Source: Adiantum capillus-veneris (Eukaryota > Streptophyta > Polypodiopsida > Polypodiales > Pteridaceae). From it: 60,000 bases of DNA. The stretch is taken from positions 10,902,478 to 10,962,477 of the forward strand of contig CM043961.1 of NCBI GenBank assembly GCA_014529385.2, in the 5' to 3' direction. The position numbers were made by a program, and so were the translations under genes. Below, piece by piece: positions 13,420 to 26,485 of the stretch (position 1 is its first letter; each line of letters begins with the position of its first letter). The notes under the pieces are model-generated. The model saw nothing but the letters and a program-made list of their open reading frames with translations, ran no database searches and was not told the origin of the DNA.

Positions 13420-13770
13420 TGCCTGCATGGCTTGCCACATCACTTGCCACCTCACAATCCACTAAGGATGACACATCATCATCAACTCTCCAACTCACCA
13501 TCCACCTTTTTGCCACCTAAACATTCCGTGTTGCCTGCATGACTTGCCACATCACCCGCCACCTCACAATCCACTAAGCATGACACATCATCAACTCTCC
13601 AACTCACATTAGATGCCATGTCATCCACCACCTCACGTGATACTTGTCCATGGTGCTTGCATGGCTTGCCACATCACCCACCACCTCACAATCCACTAAG
13701 CATGATACATCATCAACTCTCCAACTCACCATCCATCTTTTGCCACTTAAACATTCCATGTCACCATTTT
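13420..13770 (+). repeat. Imperfect tandem repeat, three ~115-120-bp units rich in CCAC
   Basis: The phrase CTTGCCACATCACC with following CACCTCACAATCCACTAAG recurs from about 13420, 13534 and 13654. Units end in text like CACCATCCACCTTTTGCCAC. The surrounding 13.3-13.9 kb has the same composition. The frames it opens are not convincing proteins. Confidence 0.75.
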
Positions 13771-13869
13771 GCCATGTCACATAATGACATGGCAGTTGAG
13801 GAGGATTTGATGGCCACATCAAATTGCCACATAGACTCGCCATGTCATCCATGCATGGCCACCTCATAG

Positions 13870-14330
13870 TTACATCATTTATTTATATCTTTAATAATTT
13901 TTTATTGATGAATAACTTATATAGATTATATATCATAATTATTAAAAGACAACTTAAAGCAAATTAATTTTAATTTGTATATATCTAATTATTTTAAAAT
14001 AGTATAATTTTTATTTATTTAAATTACTATTAGATGAGAAGTTAAGGATTATAATTTTTTATATAATTAAAAAAAGTCACTTAAATAAGTCAACTAACTC
14101 AAAAGATAATTATAATCTTTACATAAACTATTTTTCTAAAATTTGATTGGTTTAATTTTATCAAGATTTACACCTTTTTAGACTACATTAGAGAGACAAT
14201 GTATATAAACCCTTTTTTTTTTAGTGCACTTCATTTGAGAGTTTGAGCGTGAGTGAATTTGTGAGTTTGAAGCATTTATGCTATTTCCATTCAATCACTA
14301 AGTACTCTAACATTCATCTTTATAAATAAG
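13870..14330 (+). promoter_or_regulatory. AT-rich block with a TATA box; possible LTR promoter
   Basis: A 330-bp strongly AT-rich block ends in TATATAAA (14202-14209), followed about 30 bp later by a GTGCACTTCATTTGAGAG start-like segment and a leader with no ORF. The arrangement resembles the U3/R part of an LTR or a solo promoter. No gene was identified downstream except a 61-codon frame at 14490 of unclear value. Confidence 0.3.
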
Positions 14331-14489
14331 TATAGGTTCACAATCACGAAGGTCTCGAAAGCAAGATAGATAGCACAAAGACCCCGTCCACAAATTTCGG
14401 GATGCGAAAACAATTGCCCATGCAAAAAAAAAATTCAATGCAAAGCTCGAGAACGCAAGCAACGCTCTAGCTCAAGATTACGTGCGGAT

Positions 14490-15379
14490 GTGCTGCAAGA
14501 GCCCACTACAGGCCCTACGATCAAGGAATTTGGGGGTGTTCACATGCATGTATTGCTGTATGAGGGTGATTCTTCTTCTCTCCCTCTATCTCCTAGCTTT
14601 TTGCCTTCTTCCCCTTGCTCGGTCCCTCTACCATTTTCCTCAACGTCTAGAGTCCCGCTAGGAGAGGGGTCTTGATAGTGTTAGATGCTCTTACATTGCA
14701 CTATCTCGATGGGGATCTAGGGATGCACTTGCTGCTCGTCGCACACTCACTAGAGCAGTGGCGGCTTCATCCGTCATAGGTATTTTTGAGGCCACTTCCT
14801 GTGTGTTGTGCATTCATTAGCCCACCTTGCATGCCGGATGCCTTAGGAGACATTGACTTGATTTGGGACATAGTGATGAGCTTTGGGCGAGCAATGGGCG
14901 TGGTCCATGATGTTCACGCATTCTAGATTCACGTATGAGAGAGCTGATAGCACAGTTTTGGAAGGAGAATTGCCGCGCCTTGCCAGACTTCAAAAAAGGA
15001 AAATCGGCATAGGATTGGTCGCAAGCAATACATAGAGCATGGTGCTATGATCATAGAGATTACACAGGGTCAGCACTTTCATGCATTTTAGGATGACCAC
15101 CCTGAGATTACCATTTTAATTTTTGCAAAACTTTAGACCCTTGTTCCTGGATTATATGCTTTTGCTTTTGTTTTCAAGGTCAGTGCTCCTTTGAGGCGTG
15201 CAAGCCTGGATACATGCGATTCATGCGTGAGAGGATACATGTTGTTGTAGCTACCCTATGCAGTTTCAGATTATGTATGATGTGTTCCACGCTCTTTCAG
15301 GGCGTGCTGGAAGGTCCTAACGGGGCCACGAGACTTCATCCACTCTTTGTTATGTCAGTGTGTGAAGTGCTCCGCTTGG
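14490..15379. other. Intergenic stretch, no gene seen
   Basis: Short frames only on both strands (for example 14490-14675 and 15214-15519 on +), lacking motifs. Composition is balanced and unlike the AT-rich block to the left. Confidence 0.35.
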
Positions 15380-16392
15380 AAGTAAGCAATGCGACACTCA
15401 ATGATGGAGTCTCCCAAAGCCGCTCTAGTGTCTCTAAGTGCCTGCGCCAGCTCTCCAATCCTCTATTGCAGTGTGGCCAGCTCTCGCGTAAGCTCACCTA
15501 CACGGCTGCAGAGCTCTAGAGAGGGGTCAGCCTACAACAATAACAAAATTAAAAAATTAACTTTCCATTTTTTTTAAATTATAAAAACCATAGATGAGTG
15601 GATGTACCTGAGTAGCTGTAAAGGCTACTGGGCGCTAACTGGGTGGAAGGTCTGCTCAATGGAGGTCCCTCCTTCCTTGGTGTATAGAAAGCAGCCTGAT
15701 TGTGAAAAACCAAAAATTCCACAATGATAAGAATAGTAAATGACATTCATAAGATAAGAAAACATTGGAAAGGTTATGTATATTGTGGAAGAACTAGTGG
15801 CAGCAGTACAATCATGTCCGTGTGGGCTATTAAGCGGTGTAGTACGTAATGGCACCTAGTATATATAAAAAAATGTATTACCCACCACTCTACCAATGAA
15901 ATATTTGTAGGTGAAGACTACAAAAATGTACCTGAGAAGGGCCTCTTGGTTGTGCAAACCGCTCGACAAGGTGGTTGAGTGTGTCGCCCACAGAACGGAC
16001 CTCCCGTCCAAGCTGTGTGTTGAGGCCTATATGGCTTGACAAATCTCTTCTTCATTTGAGGGGAGGAGACGGAACTCAGGAGAATCCAATCTTCTTCTTG
16101 CTGCTAGTGGAATACATTTTCTACATATAAAAATGGGGGTTTGTGCTATTTTATCTAATCCACAAATTAACAAATATTGCAAAACATAGTGAATTTCATC
16201 CATCAAATCTATGTTTTTATACCAAGGGGTTTGATTTTGTCTATGAAAAGAAAATTTACGAATAAAGGTTTCATTAATGGAACTTTGAATGTAGTTGTGA
16301 TGTGATTTACTGTCTTTAGATCCTAAAAGGATACATAAAGATTTCCAAGCTTTGCCAAGTTTTTTTATTACTAAGACATGGTTAACAGGCAC
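15380..16392 (-). pseudogene. Unassigned, possibly multi-exon - strand coding relic
   Basis: Pieces with coding character on the - strand: 16392-16027 (121 codons, starts MPVNHVLVIKKLGKAWKSL), then GLNTQLGREVRSVGDTLNHL near 16020-15940 ending at CTCAG/GTACAT, which is a good splice donor, another CTCAG/GTACAT near 15610, and a coiled-coil-like piece ELCSRVGELTRELATLQ near 15520-15390. The repeated donor context and helical heptads suggest exons of one decayed gene, perhaps a transposon-encoded accessory protein. No family was recognised. Confidence 0.3.
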
Positions 16393-16779
16393 TAAATGGA
16401 TGTGATTTAGTCCCTTCTTGATAAATTATGTATGGGTAGGTTAGGGTCTGTAGTAATTACATGTTTTCCGAAGGGTCCAAAGTCTACTAAAAAATTGAAA
16501 AACAGCTTATGAGTTAAGCATCCACACCCTTGTGAATCATCAAACTCTTCGGCAAAAACCGAAGTTGGTTTGTACAGAGTATGATTAAGGTTCTTTGTAT
16601 ATTTCCAAACGAAACAAATATGTAACTAAGACAAGTCTTTGTTAATATGAAAATCATTTATCATTGTTTGTAAGACCACTTTAGGGTCGATAAATCCATA
16701 AATTTGTTACAAGATAGAATGTGAATAAATATCCCATGTGTCCTAGAATTGCATTCAAAATGTAGCAGACCATTATTTT

Positions 16780-18148
16780 TTATAGTAAGTGAGCGTACTT
16801 GGTCTTCAAAATTTGAGTATTCAAGCACTTAAAGAGTATCTCCGTGTCTTTAGATCCTTTGAATTGCCTTGGTTTCTTACTTGTAGAATCCATACTGCTT
16901 GATGTGTGTGTAATCTTCTTCAGTTGTTCCTTACCTTCTGGGGTTTTGAGTAAGGTTTTGATTGTGTTAGATACTGGTGTATTGTGCAACTTTTGAAGGA
17001 GTGGAGTCCTTGGTGTGTATAGGACTAGTCCTTTGGCTGCTTTCAGCATGTGCTCATAAAAATGATAATAAATAATCACTGCATGCCTCAATTATGTAGA
17101 GAATGAGGCTATCCAAGCTATGAAAGCATAGACTTGTGCTGACCTCAATAAAAATTGAAAGAACCTTGGTAAATTTTGGAACACGTGCCACAGAAATTGG
17201 TCAAACCAAATGATTGAAGAAGAACAACTTGAAATTAGGATCCACCCTTTTTCATTTCCATTTAAGGAATGGTCTATAAGAATTCCAACAGTTCCTTAGA
17301 GATCGTTTCTGATCTTTTGCTTTGTCCATAAGAGAGAGTCCTTTGGTGCGACAAGAACTGGGACATTTTTTTACCGTCCACATCAGACAGTTTGATCTAC
17401 TTGAGATCGAAGAGAACATCTTGGGATAAGCAATGTTTGGAATGTAGGGCCAGGGTTTTACATTGGTTAACAATATCAATGGGAATGCTGCAGAGTAACC
17501 CTAGAGAAGTTATAGTAAATGGTGCATGATGGTTCAATATTTCATAGTCCCAAAGCTTATGTTCAAGTCCAATTGCATCTAATTCAACTTGTCTAAGTGG
17601 TAAGAGGGGGATTTCTTATGAAAAAAAGTTTAGAAACAGCTCTTTCTGGGGGTATACTATTAGAATCGGACAAAAAGTTAAGGGCTTCCTTCTCTTCTTC
17701 TTCAAGAAGGTCCAGATCCAAAAGAGAATTAATAAACCTTTCACGATGTTTAATCTCTATAGGGACAGCAGGGAGGTTATTGATGAAATACAACTTGTTA
17801 ACAATAGTGGGTAAATAAGTGAAATAAAAATCAAGATCGCACTATTTTGTGCGTCAATACTGGGTAGATTGGATAGGAAGGCACTAAACGCTTCTAGAAG
17901 CTTTTCCTTCTCTTTCTACATAGAATAAGCAAAGAGAGCCAGTCATTAACAAGGGCTATGTTCAAAACAGAGATAGAGTGGGTAACTATAGCTTTCTTCT
18001 CAAAATCAAGTAGCTTTTGTGGAATTCCACACCTTTGAAACAAGAAATTATACATCGAGTACCGATCGGTGGAATAGGAATGTCTTCTTCTACTCCATAT
18101 CCCAAACGGGTGAGGAATGGAATCCAAAAATCCTGAATCAATCACCAC
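16780..18148 (-). pseudogene. Series of broken - strand open frames, unassigned
   Basis: Four pieces in the same orientation: 18148-17894 (MVIDSGFLDSIPHPFGIW...), 17793-17593 (acidic, LLDLDLLEEEEKEAL), 17479-17252 and 17091-16780 (K/T-rich, MRHAVIIYYHFYEHMLKAAK). They are close together and separated by stops and frame changes, which suggests one decayed protein-coding sequence. I do not recognise the family and saw no RT, integrase or zinc-finger motif. Confidence 0.25.
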
Positions 18149-18599
18149 ATAAATAATAAGTATACCATTAGTGTTTATATTATTGTCATACCAGTACTAA
18201 GTTTTCTCAGTATATGATGGAGACCCGACCAAAGGTAACCTGGGAAAATTTATGTGTGTTTGAATTTAAAATCCCATCATTCAGTATCATATATTGAGAG
18301 ACTTAAATAATGTTTGAAAAACGTATTGTGTAAATAACCAAATTCCAAAAAAACTGGTGAATTTCTTGATACATGAACAATTCATTACATGATACTTTTG
18401 ATACATGACAGAGTAGGAGTTTTAGCCGGAACTCCTATCAGATGAGAGCGAGGATCTTTACCTGCCAACCAACCACTAGTACAATTAATTAGAACAATTT
18501 ATACTAAATGGGTGACATGTATCCAAGCAAACCCCACTGCTTGTTATCGCTGTCACATCCTAGAACCCAACTACACTCCTAAATATATTATGTTTTCTT

Positions 18600-19120
18600 T
18601 AGCTCATCTATGCAAGTAGGGTCTACTATGGTCTTGAAAATTTTGAAGGGTTTACATGGTTTGGAGATAGGGTCCCTAATTGCTATTGGCTTGGTTTTCT
18701 TTTGCCTACTATGTGCAGCCATAAGCTTGTCCTAAATATGTTGTAACTTAAATGTGTTCCGAGTAATACTCATCCGGGCTGTTTGTTTGTAACCCTTTTT
18801 ATCGAAAAGATTTAGGAACAGTTGGCTAATATCTTGTGAAAGAGCCCCACCTTTTGCCCCAATTTATAATCACATGTGAGTATATCAATATTTCTTTTAT
18901 AACTCAACCAAATGTTACATACTATGGTATATACACCCAAGTACCTATTATCATCTTGATAACCAACCAAGGTGGTAATTACTTGTGATATTTTCTCTAT
19001 ATTATAGATATGTTTCCTAAATTGTGGAAATTTTGGCAGCATTTCCTTTGTAGCTTCTTTTTTTTTAAAATAACCAAAAGTGATCACTGAAATTTTACCC
19101 TCATAAGAGATTATCATAAC
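18600..19120 (-). pseudogene. Broken - strand frame, possible retroelement or transposase remnant
   Basis: 19117-18812 encodes 101 residues (GYFKKKEATKEMLPKFPQF, then LGVYTIVCNIWLSYKRNIDI). After its stop, similar coding character continues in another frame to about 18600 (TKPIAIRDPISKPCKPFKIF). No catalytic motif is visible, so the type of element stays open. Confidence 0.25.
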
Positions 19121-20821
19121 AAAGGAGCCATACCTTTACCAACACACATACTCATGCCTTATAATCATTAGATATCTTATCGTTTTTCCTTTTTTGGAGT
19201 TTTAATCTTTCTAGAGGAAAGCAATTAATTCAAAAAGAACCTATTTTTTTATTCGATCGATTTAGGTACTTGATCAAAAACTATAGAAAACTTATGTAGC
19301 TACTCAAAACATATGTAACCTGGTAGCTGAATAGTACTTGCTGTCTTCATTTGTGTAATTGTTATCACTCTTGTAAATGCTTATTACCAAAGATCCTACA
19401 ACTCTATTTTTGCATAAACTTGCAAATGATATTTACACAATTGGCATTAGTTTTAGGATGATGACCAAAATTATGTTTTAACACTGTTAATACCTATGTT
19501 ATACGTTAGTGAAACTATATGAGTATGATTGTATGCATATTTATCTATGTATGTGTGTATATGTGTTAACTGTTTGAGAGCCTTCTCCATGTGTTGTGCG
19601 GATTTGCATGTGCATGCATGTGTGTATGTGTATGTGTGTGTGGAATCCAGAAACTGCCATATGATATTAAAAAACCTATAAATACGCATGTATATGCGTT
19701 TGTGTGTGTACTTTTTTGTTGCATGACCAATCACCTATGCTGTTATGGCAAAAGATATGCTACATAGGCTACTTAATGCATACATATGTTTGTGTGAATG
19801 GATGTATATTTGCTACCCCATGTACGTTCCTTTCTAGCTATGTACACGCGCATGCAATCATGAGAGCTAGATGCGTTAAAGCCACAAAAATGCCTTTGTG
19901 TAAAGGAGTGGAAAGTTCCTCCATCTGATATGCTTGATTGTAGTTGGAGTTCACCAAGCAGGGGTCTTTCTTCAAGCTTGCGTACATTGTTGCAAAATCT
20001 ATCTTTTCTTATCGTGCATGTGTTCCAAATTTTAAAACATTTTGGGAAGCATCTTGTTTGTTTTTTCACAATTATGAAAATATCCCATTAGCTGCCATCT
20101 CTTGCAAGACCCTCACAGGAGGTTGCGGCGTCAAAACATGGATAAAATCGAGTCCTTCGTTTGCATTCAGATCATATTTTCAAACAATCCACGGACTGCT
20201 ATCTCACAACACATCCTCACACAAGGTCACAAGGTCGAAGGCAATAGATTTTATGGTCAGACTATCAATCTGTATTATAAAAAAGAACATGCAATTATTT
20301 TAAGAAATATGAACCATATATGCCCCTTGATTTGGTGCCATGAGTACGCACAATCCATCAAGACGTTTCCTTTTATTTTCTAGAACCCACAAGAACTGAA
20401 AATCATTATAACTAAAGTCTCTCTATGACATTTAAAAGTAAAAGTAAGAAAGCACCTACTTGCATCTCAATCCGAATGTTGATTAGCACACCATTAGAAG
20501 ATATGGATTTATGGATAAAATTTCAATGCATTGGCTCACTATAGAATACATCATGCTTATCGATGCAGATAGTAGAACAAGCCTCAATGCATATGCATTG
20601 AGGCTAGCAGTGTAGATGAGTGAATTGCTCCACCTCAAATCTGCTAAGGTCCACTTCATAGCAAGAACATCATCGTTCATCGTGTGTGTGTGCACGTGTA
20701 TGAGGATCACTCACATGTATAGGAAGCTTGTGTACGTGTGTCCCAACAAGATCACCGTCATGATTATTCATGCACCATAGAATTGAGATCCATGACCCCT
20801 TATTGATGCAAAATAACACAG

Positions 20822-20824
<3 letters not shown>
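19121..20824. other. Intergenic stretch, no gene seen
   Basis: Contains TG/CA-rich imperfect tracts around 19500-19700 and a few short frames (the longest 119 codons at 19944-20303) with no recognised motif. Confidence 0.4.

Positions 20825-20917
<93 letters not shown>
20825..20917 (-). repeat. Compound microsatellite, (TG)17(GA)30 on + strand
   Basis: TG tract 20825-20858 passes into GA to 20917. It is the mirror of the tract at 8326-8467, with the CT part longer and the CA part shorter. Confidence 0.95.
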
Positions 20918-20920
<3 letters not shown>

Positions 20921-21358
20921 CACGTGTATACACTTGCACACATGTGTGGGGTGTGTGCACCAACCAGAGAAAGTTTGCGCATTCAAATAAGGCCTGTGTA
21001 AATCAAAAAGATCGAACACGGCAAAGAAGAAAAATACGTTCTTGTGTGAGAGGATCAGAATGAGTTTGATGTTATAAGATGACGAAAACCATAAACGGGA
21101 ATCCTTCATTAATTGTTATCCATGTTCATGTCATGCCATACCTTCATAAGGTAACATTCAAGATGTGGAGACCACATGTGAGAGTATATGAAGGAGTCTC
21201 AATAAATTGCACCTAGTTGAGTGATGCCAAAAATAGCAAGGGAATAAGGAAGATCAACTGAGTTTTTGGCTCCTACCAATATTCATAAGACTATAAAACA
21301 CACATGTTTGCTGTCTTATTGACCCATGCTAGCAAGACTAGTTATTATGTTCAACAAA
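20825..21358 (-). repeat. Dispersed repeat, inverted copy of 7909-8467
   Basis: Reverse complement matches the + copy through about 500 bp, including the LILSHKN and RPYLNAQTFSG coding-like text. Read on the - strand it ends with (CT)30(CA)17 at 20917-20825. Beyond 20825 the sequence is unrelated to what follows 8467, so the similarity stops exactly at the dinucleotide tract in both copies. Confidence 0.6.
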
Positions 21359-24278
21359 GGAAGAGTAAGAATTTTTCCAATTGCAGAGGTTCTCTTTAGA
21401 CGTTAAAGTTTTGAACCATTTTGTATAGCATATGGGTGTAGATGGGTTGGGATGTGTGTAGGTAACCCAGGGAAATTGGTGCCTTGTGAGAGTTAAGAAC
21501 ATAGGGGCAGATATGAGCAATAGCATGGGGTTTTAAATGAAGAACACAAGATTTTACTCCCATTATCATTTTCTTTGCCATGAAGTTTTATTGCAGGCTA
21601 GCAGTTAAGGTTTCACTTAAACCTCATGAAAAGAAAACTGTTGTGTTGTCCAGGATGCACCCAAAGTAAGATTTTCAAAGGGACAGTCAAACAATAGGTA
21701 GATTTCTTGTTGGTGCCAGGGTAGGAGAGAGAGCAAAAGATGATACCCTATCTATAGTGTGTGTGTTGCTATTTCTAAACTAATACTTATACACAAAAGA
21801 ACATATCAGTTCAAAAGACAGCTGGCTTTAGACATAAGACAAGGATTAGCACAAAAACAACTCAATCTTTGATTCATTTTTGTATATCATAGTGAGAATG
21901 AGGTATCATTCTAGTGACTGTACATAAGATAGTTAAAAACAACAGATATTGAGTGACAAAAGCCAAGTATGTTGGTGATGGATAGCAACACAACTAAAAA
22001 GATCCTAAGTAAAGATAGAGTCCTCACTTGCATCCATATAAACAAGACAACATATTTGTTAGCCTTGAATACTTATCACAGGTATCAACGAACGTATCAT
22101 TTGTTATCCATGTCCTGCCTAAAACCTTTTTAAACTTATACCTACCATCCATAAACATTTTAAATCACCAGGTATCCATTCCCAAAGAAATATAATGATG
22201 CTATCATAGTGAGATTGGAGGACATTACTCCTTCTCATCAAGTTAAAATGTGTGTTTCAAAAAGATTTTATAAAATTCTTCTTAGGCTTGTGATTAGAAG
22301 GCCATCAGCCCTTCTAATCCAAGTGGTATTTTTATAATAGGTTGTAAAAGTAGCTAGTTAACCCAATTTTTAAAGGAAATTATACATAATAATTAGATAA
22401 ATTTTTGATTAGAAGACCATCACCCCTTCTGATCCAAGTGTCTTACCCATTTTTTAATCCCATGAAGCCCCCTTTTTTTCCTCAAGCTTCACATCCAAAT
22501 ATGTTTTTTTTGGCAACCATGTAGGTATTTGTTTGTTTTAAGATGTTCTTGTTTGGTTAAAGAATAAACCATCTTAGTTCAAACCATCTATGGTTTACTC
22601 ATTAATTATTAAAACCTACAACAAACTGGTTAGTTTCAGGACTGGTTAATTATTAAAACTGGTTAGTTTCAGGACTTTACAAAATGTTAAATCCTTCCTA
22701 GTAAAATAGCATCAGCACATGCTAGTTAATAGAAGGTACTAACAACCTAGTCATTAGGTAAGCTATGAATCAACATTCAACAAAGTTTATGCCATTGATA
22801 AACCACAAATAATCCCAGATATCTTATTAATCGGCATAATAAATAATGATTTGCTAAAGGCATTCAGAAACCAATAGAGTCAATTTAGCCCCAAACTATA
22901 AAGCAATAGCTTTCTCAACTAAATTCATATCGAGGTAGCGTTTTCTAGCCGCCTACAGGCGAGGCTTATAAAAAACCCAAAACCAACTAACATAGAGGGA
23001 GCATATTGCATCGCCAATGGACACATTGTAACAGCTAATTATACGCATAGTTTAGGCCATGCCAATGTAATGCCATCATATTTAACCAAATGCTAAGCTA
23101 TGCCATACATTACTGCAGTAGAATGTAGTCAATCTCCATAGTTGAGCTTAAAGACTGTAGTAAAAACTAAACAACTATATCTTATTCTTATCCGATGAGC
23201 AGATTTCAATACCCACAAAGTAAGTGATCCCGATTTATATTATACAATCTAAAATCAGCACTATCAACCCTAGATTAGTCTATCTGAGAGCCCTTATACT
23301 ACTTGCAGATTCCCATCATGATTCCAGCCCTTAGGTCGGTTATGAAATAGCTGTTATTAGGGTATGAAACACAGGAAAGCTAGGTATGTTAGTTAACATA
23401 TGAAATATTTCAAGCCAGCAAACAATTAGCAACTAGAAGTGGAATGTTGTTTAAACCAATTCAAAATGCACGGGGTAAAGACACTATAGCACGGGGTAAA
23501 CTAGATTCAATGAACTCTTTCAGTAATTGGATAGAAACCAACTCACAAGAAAGCTAAAACAAATTTCCACCCCACCAAAAGCTTGTCAACACAATCAACC
23601 AATCAAAGAATTAGGATTCTCATGGAATGGATTTACCTTTCTACAACCATAAGGAAAAAACAGATTCAGCATTAAGCCACCATTAACCAATCAAGGCAAA
23701 AGTATGTTTTTTAAGCCCATCATCGACCAACATGTATAGTATCAACAGATTTTTGCATAAACCAGTCCAGTAATTAGCACAGACCACCATCACCAACTTT
23801 TTAAAATTTATTGGGGGAGGTTTTTAAACTTTTTTTATGCACCACAGTAGAGATAAAGCCCCATATGCAAAACTAGGTAGGGTTTTCACTTTTTTTATTT
23901 AAAAAATCCCAAAGAGACAACAATTTTAATGTTAGAGGAGATTTTTAAGCACATTCTAGTGTAAATATAACAACTCAAATCATTCTCATGGAAAAGGTAA
24001 AAACTTGTTTTACCAAAAACATCTAGTGATAGCTTGCCCATACCAAGCAGAGTAAAAAAATCAGCAGCAAACCCCATAGTTCAAATCCAATAAACATAAA
24101 CCAGTTACGACAGAGTGCAATCAATTGAATCAAAAGATATGGTACCAACCTAAGAAGAAGAGACTTGCTCTATAGTCATCCAGGTGTACTGTATTAAGAG
24201 TAGGAAGCAACACACCCTCACAGTCCCACCAGAACTTGCAGTGTAAAAGTCGGCAATAGTATACAGAGCTAAACCTTT
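21359..24278. other. About 2.9 kb AT-rich non-coding stretch
   Basis: No frame above 62 codons carries a recognisable motif. It holds a short duplicated hairpin (see 22292). Otherwise nothing was found. Confidence 0.5.
22292..22436. repeat. Duplicated short hairpin
   Basis: GATTAGAAGG (22292-22301) and CCTTCTAATC (22310-22319) form a 10-bp perfect stem with an 8-nt loop. A diverged second copy lies at 22407-22434 (GATTAGAAGA...CTTCTGATC). Both are followed by CAAGTG. Confidence 0.6.
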
Positions 24279-24661
24279 TCATGACAAACACATAATTGTA
24301 AGAAAGGCTAAATGAGGGGCATGAGCCACCCTCACCTTAATATAGCAGTTCCCTTGATTAAATATGGGAGGAGACATTCGCAGGCTCAGCCCATAAAACC
24401 CACAAAGTATCCCAATGATCCAACCGTGCCATACCATCATCACGCCAGCTTGTCTCCAAGGCCAAGGTCCATGGGAGATAGAAAGAGTGAAACAAGGGAG
24501 CAATGTAGGGCAATAGACAGATGAATAGTGGTGACATTCATATAGCATGCAGTGCAGGTTCAATTGGAGTTTGAGTTTGCATGGCAAGCATTGCTTTATA
24601 TGTAAGGTTATTTTTACACAAAAAATCAATACAATAGCGTGTGATTTTGTTGCTTATCGTC

Positions 24662-24666
<5 letters not shown>

Positions 24667-24741
<75 letters not shown>
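24667..24741 (+). repeat. (CT)n microsatellite, ~37 units
   Basis: Pure 75-bp CT tract, 20 bp downstream of the end of the decayed transposase remnant on the opposite strand. Confidence 0.95.
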
Positions 24742-24745
<4 letters not shown>

Positions 24746-24759
24746 TTGCTCGTTCTACA

Positions 24760-25980
24760 CTTCTACTGCTCTCCTCCACGCCCTGGTAGTTCCACAATAT
24801 CACCCACCATAGCTCCCATCACAAATAATCTTCAGAGTATGGACTCCCTTGAGAGACCAGCTTTTTTCCATGATGCTTCCTTTTCTTTGTCTGTGAAACA
24901 CCGTTTAGCTTCATCAAGAGCTTTTGTCATCTCCTCAATGGTCCTCTTTGAAGGTGGATATCTAGCTTGTCAGAAACTTTCATTATAGATGTATCGCCCC
25001 TCTTTTGATCCTATACCACGTCATACTAGAGTTGCTAGAGGTTTATCACGCCTGCAAAACTCTTGTCCTCCATTCTTGAAGAGGCCTATTTTGCATTGTG
25101 CCGGATGGTCTCCTGTAACCATCATGACCATAGTGCGTATCGTACATAGCTTTGAAAGACCTTGTTGATTGGCACCAAAGATCTTCTCTATGGGATACTC
25201 ATACAATGCCTCCACACCATTTAGATATAGGCTTTCTAGCTCATCTAGAAAAGGTTCCAAAAATGCCCCAAAAACTTCACTAGAAACCTTCATAATTTTC
25301 TTACAACTTTGAGGGATAAACAAAACTGGCAAGATATCAATGGAAGACTTGATTCCTGGATTCGACACCATGACCTCTACTACCTCACAACTCTTTTGGG
25401 TTGTCTGTGATGTCTAAAATCCATCCCAATGTAGAAGCAATGCTACATTTCGAGGATCACCCTATTCACATGGCCACCCAAACAATAAGCTTGGTTTGAA
25501 ATCATGAGATCTTTCAAAAAAAAAATAGTGTGATGCTTCTATGTACCTTTTGTAGGCTCTTTTTACACACAATGTCCTCTTTACACTCAATGCAGACAAA
25601 GTTGTACTCTTCTCCCACAACATTTTGAAGAGCTTTATAACGTCTCTGGTAGGAAAAGTAGTGTCAGACTTCTTGCAAAGAGGATTAGAGCAGACAACCA
25701 ATAGCTCATAAGATGCTGATGGTGATCCCAAAAGTCCTTGACTTCTTGGAATTTTTGTCCATCCCAAAAATCAACAATGCTTCTTTGGTTGCTAATTGCA
25801 TCTCCCCTGAGCCATTTCTCTTTGTGCCTCCATAAACATACTACCTCATGGCAATAAGTTCTACTCTTTGTCAATAGCTTTAGTTGAGGCCCGGTGGGAA
25901 TGTAGTCAAAGGTACTTTGATCTTTGAGCATTGCAGAAGATCTTGGCAATATTGTGATGCTGGATCTTCTCGCAGCCCAC
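24760..25980 (-). pseudogene. Decayed Tnp2-like transposase
   Basis: The - strand codes in alternating frames. Pieces: 25949-25635 with FWDGQKFQEVKDFWDHHQH; 25767-25462 with CSNPLCKKSDTTFP and, in another frame, FVCIECKEDIVC (paired cysteines); 25371-25021 with GAFLEPFLDELESLYLNGVE and then VTGDHPAQCKIGLFKNGGQE followed by FCRR. The order FxPLxDEL - GDxPAxxxxG - C..C resembles the core of Tnp2-type transposases (CACTA/EnSpm group and relatives). Frameshifts and stops show it is dead. The family call is from motif memory, and a different transposase superfamily is possible. A related but distinct gene lies at 49.4-60 kb. Confidence 0.45.
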
Positions 25981-26408
25981 GAGAAAATGTTCGTGAAATG
26001 AAAGCTTGTTCTTCATCTTTTTGAAGCCCAGTGGACAAGTGATTTTGAAGAGACATTTTGAACTACCAACCAAAGAACAATCAAAATATTAGAACCCTAA
26101 ACACAAAGCCATTAGCATCTTTAACACATGGCAAACAATCACTGCAACATAATGTGACATTCAGGGAGTCCTCTCCCACTTTCAAGATCACAATGCAGCA
26201 ACTACAGAAGGATATGAAAGAGCCATTGAGCTAAACATGACATGAATTCTATACACACATTGGCCTGCTTTGATACTAGAGATGTGCAAGGAGCTTGGGG
26301 TCAGAGTATCAACTCATAGCTACGAGGAGGTGATTGGTACAATAATCAAGTCTGTAGATTTGATATGTCCCGACATGGGAAAGGAATTGTTTGTTTATGG
26401 GGACCAAA

Positions 26409-26411
<3 letters not shown>

Positions 26412-26480
<69 letters not shown>
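26412..26480 (+). repeat. (CT)n(CA)n compound microsatellite
   Basis: CT 26412-26449, CA to 26480. Flanks are not visibly related to the 8-kb or 21-kb repeat. Confidence 0.95.
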
Positions 26481-26485
<5 letters not shown>

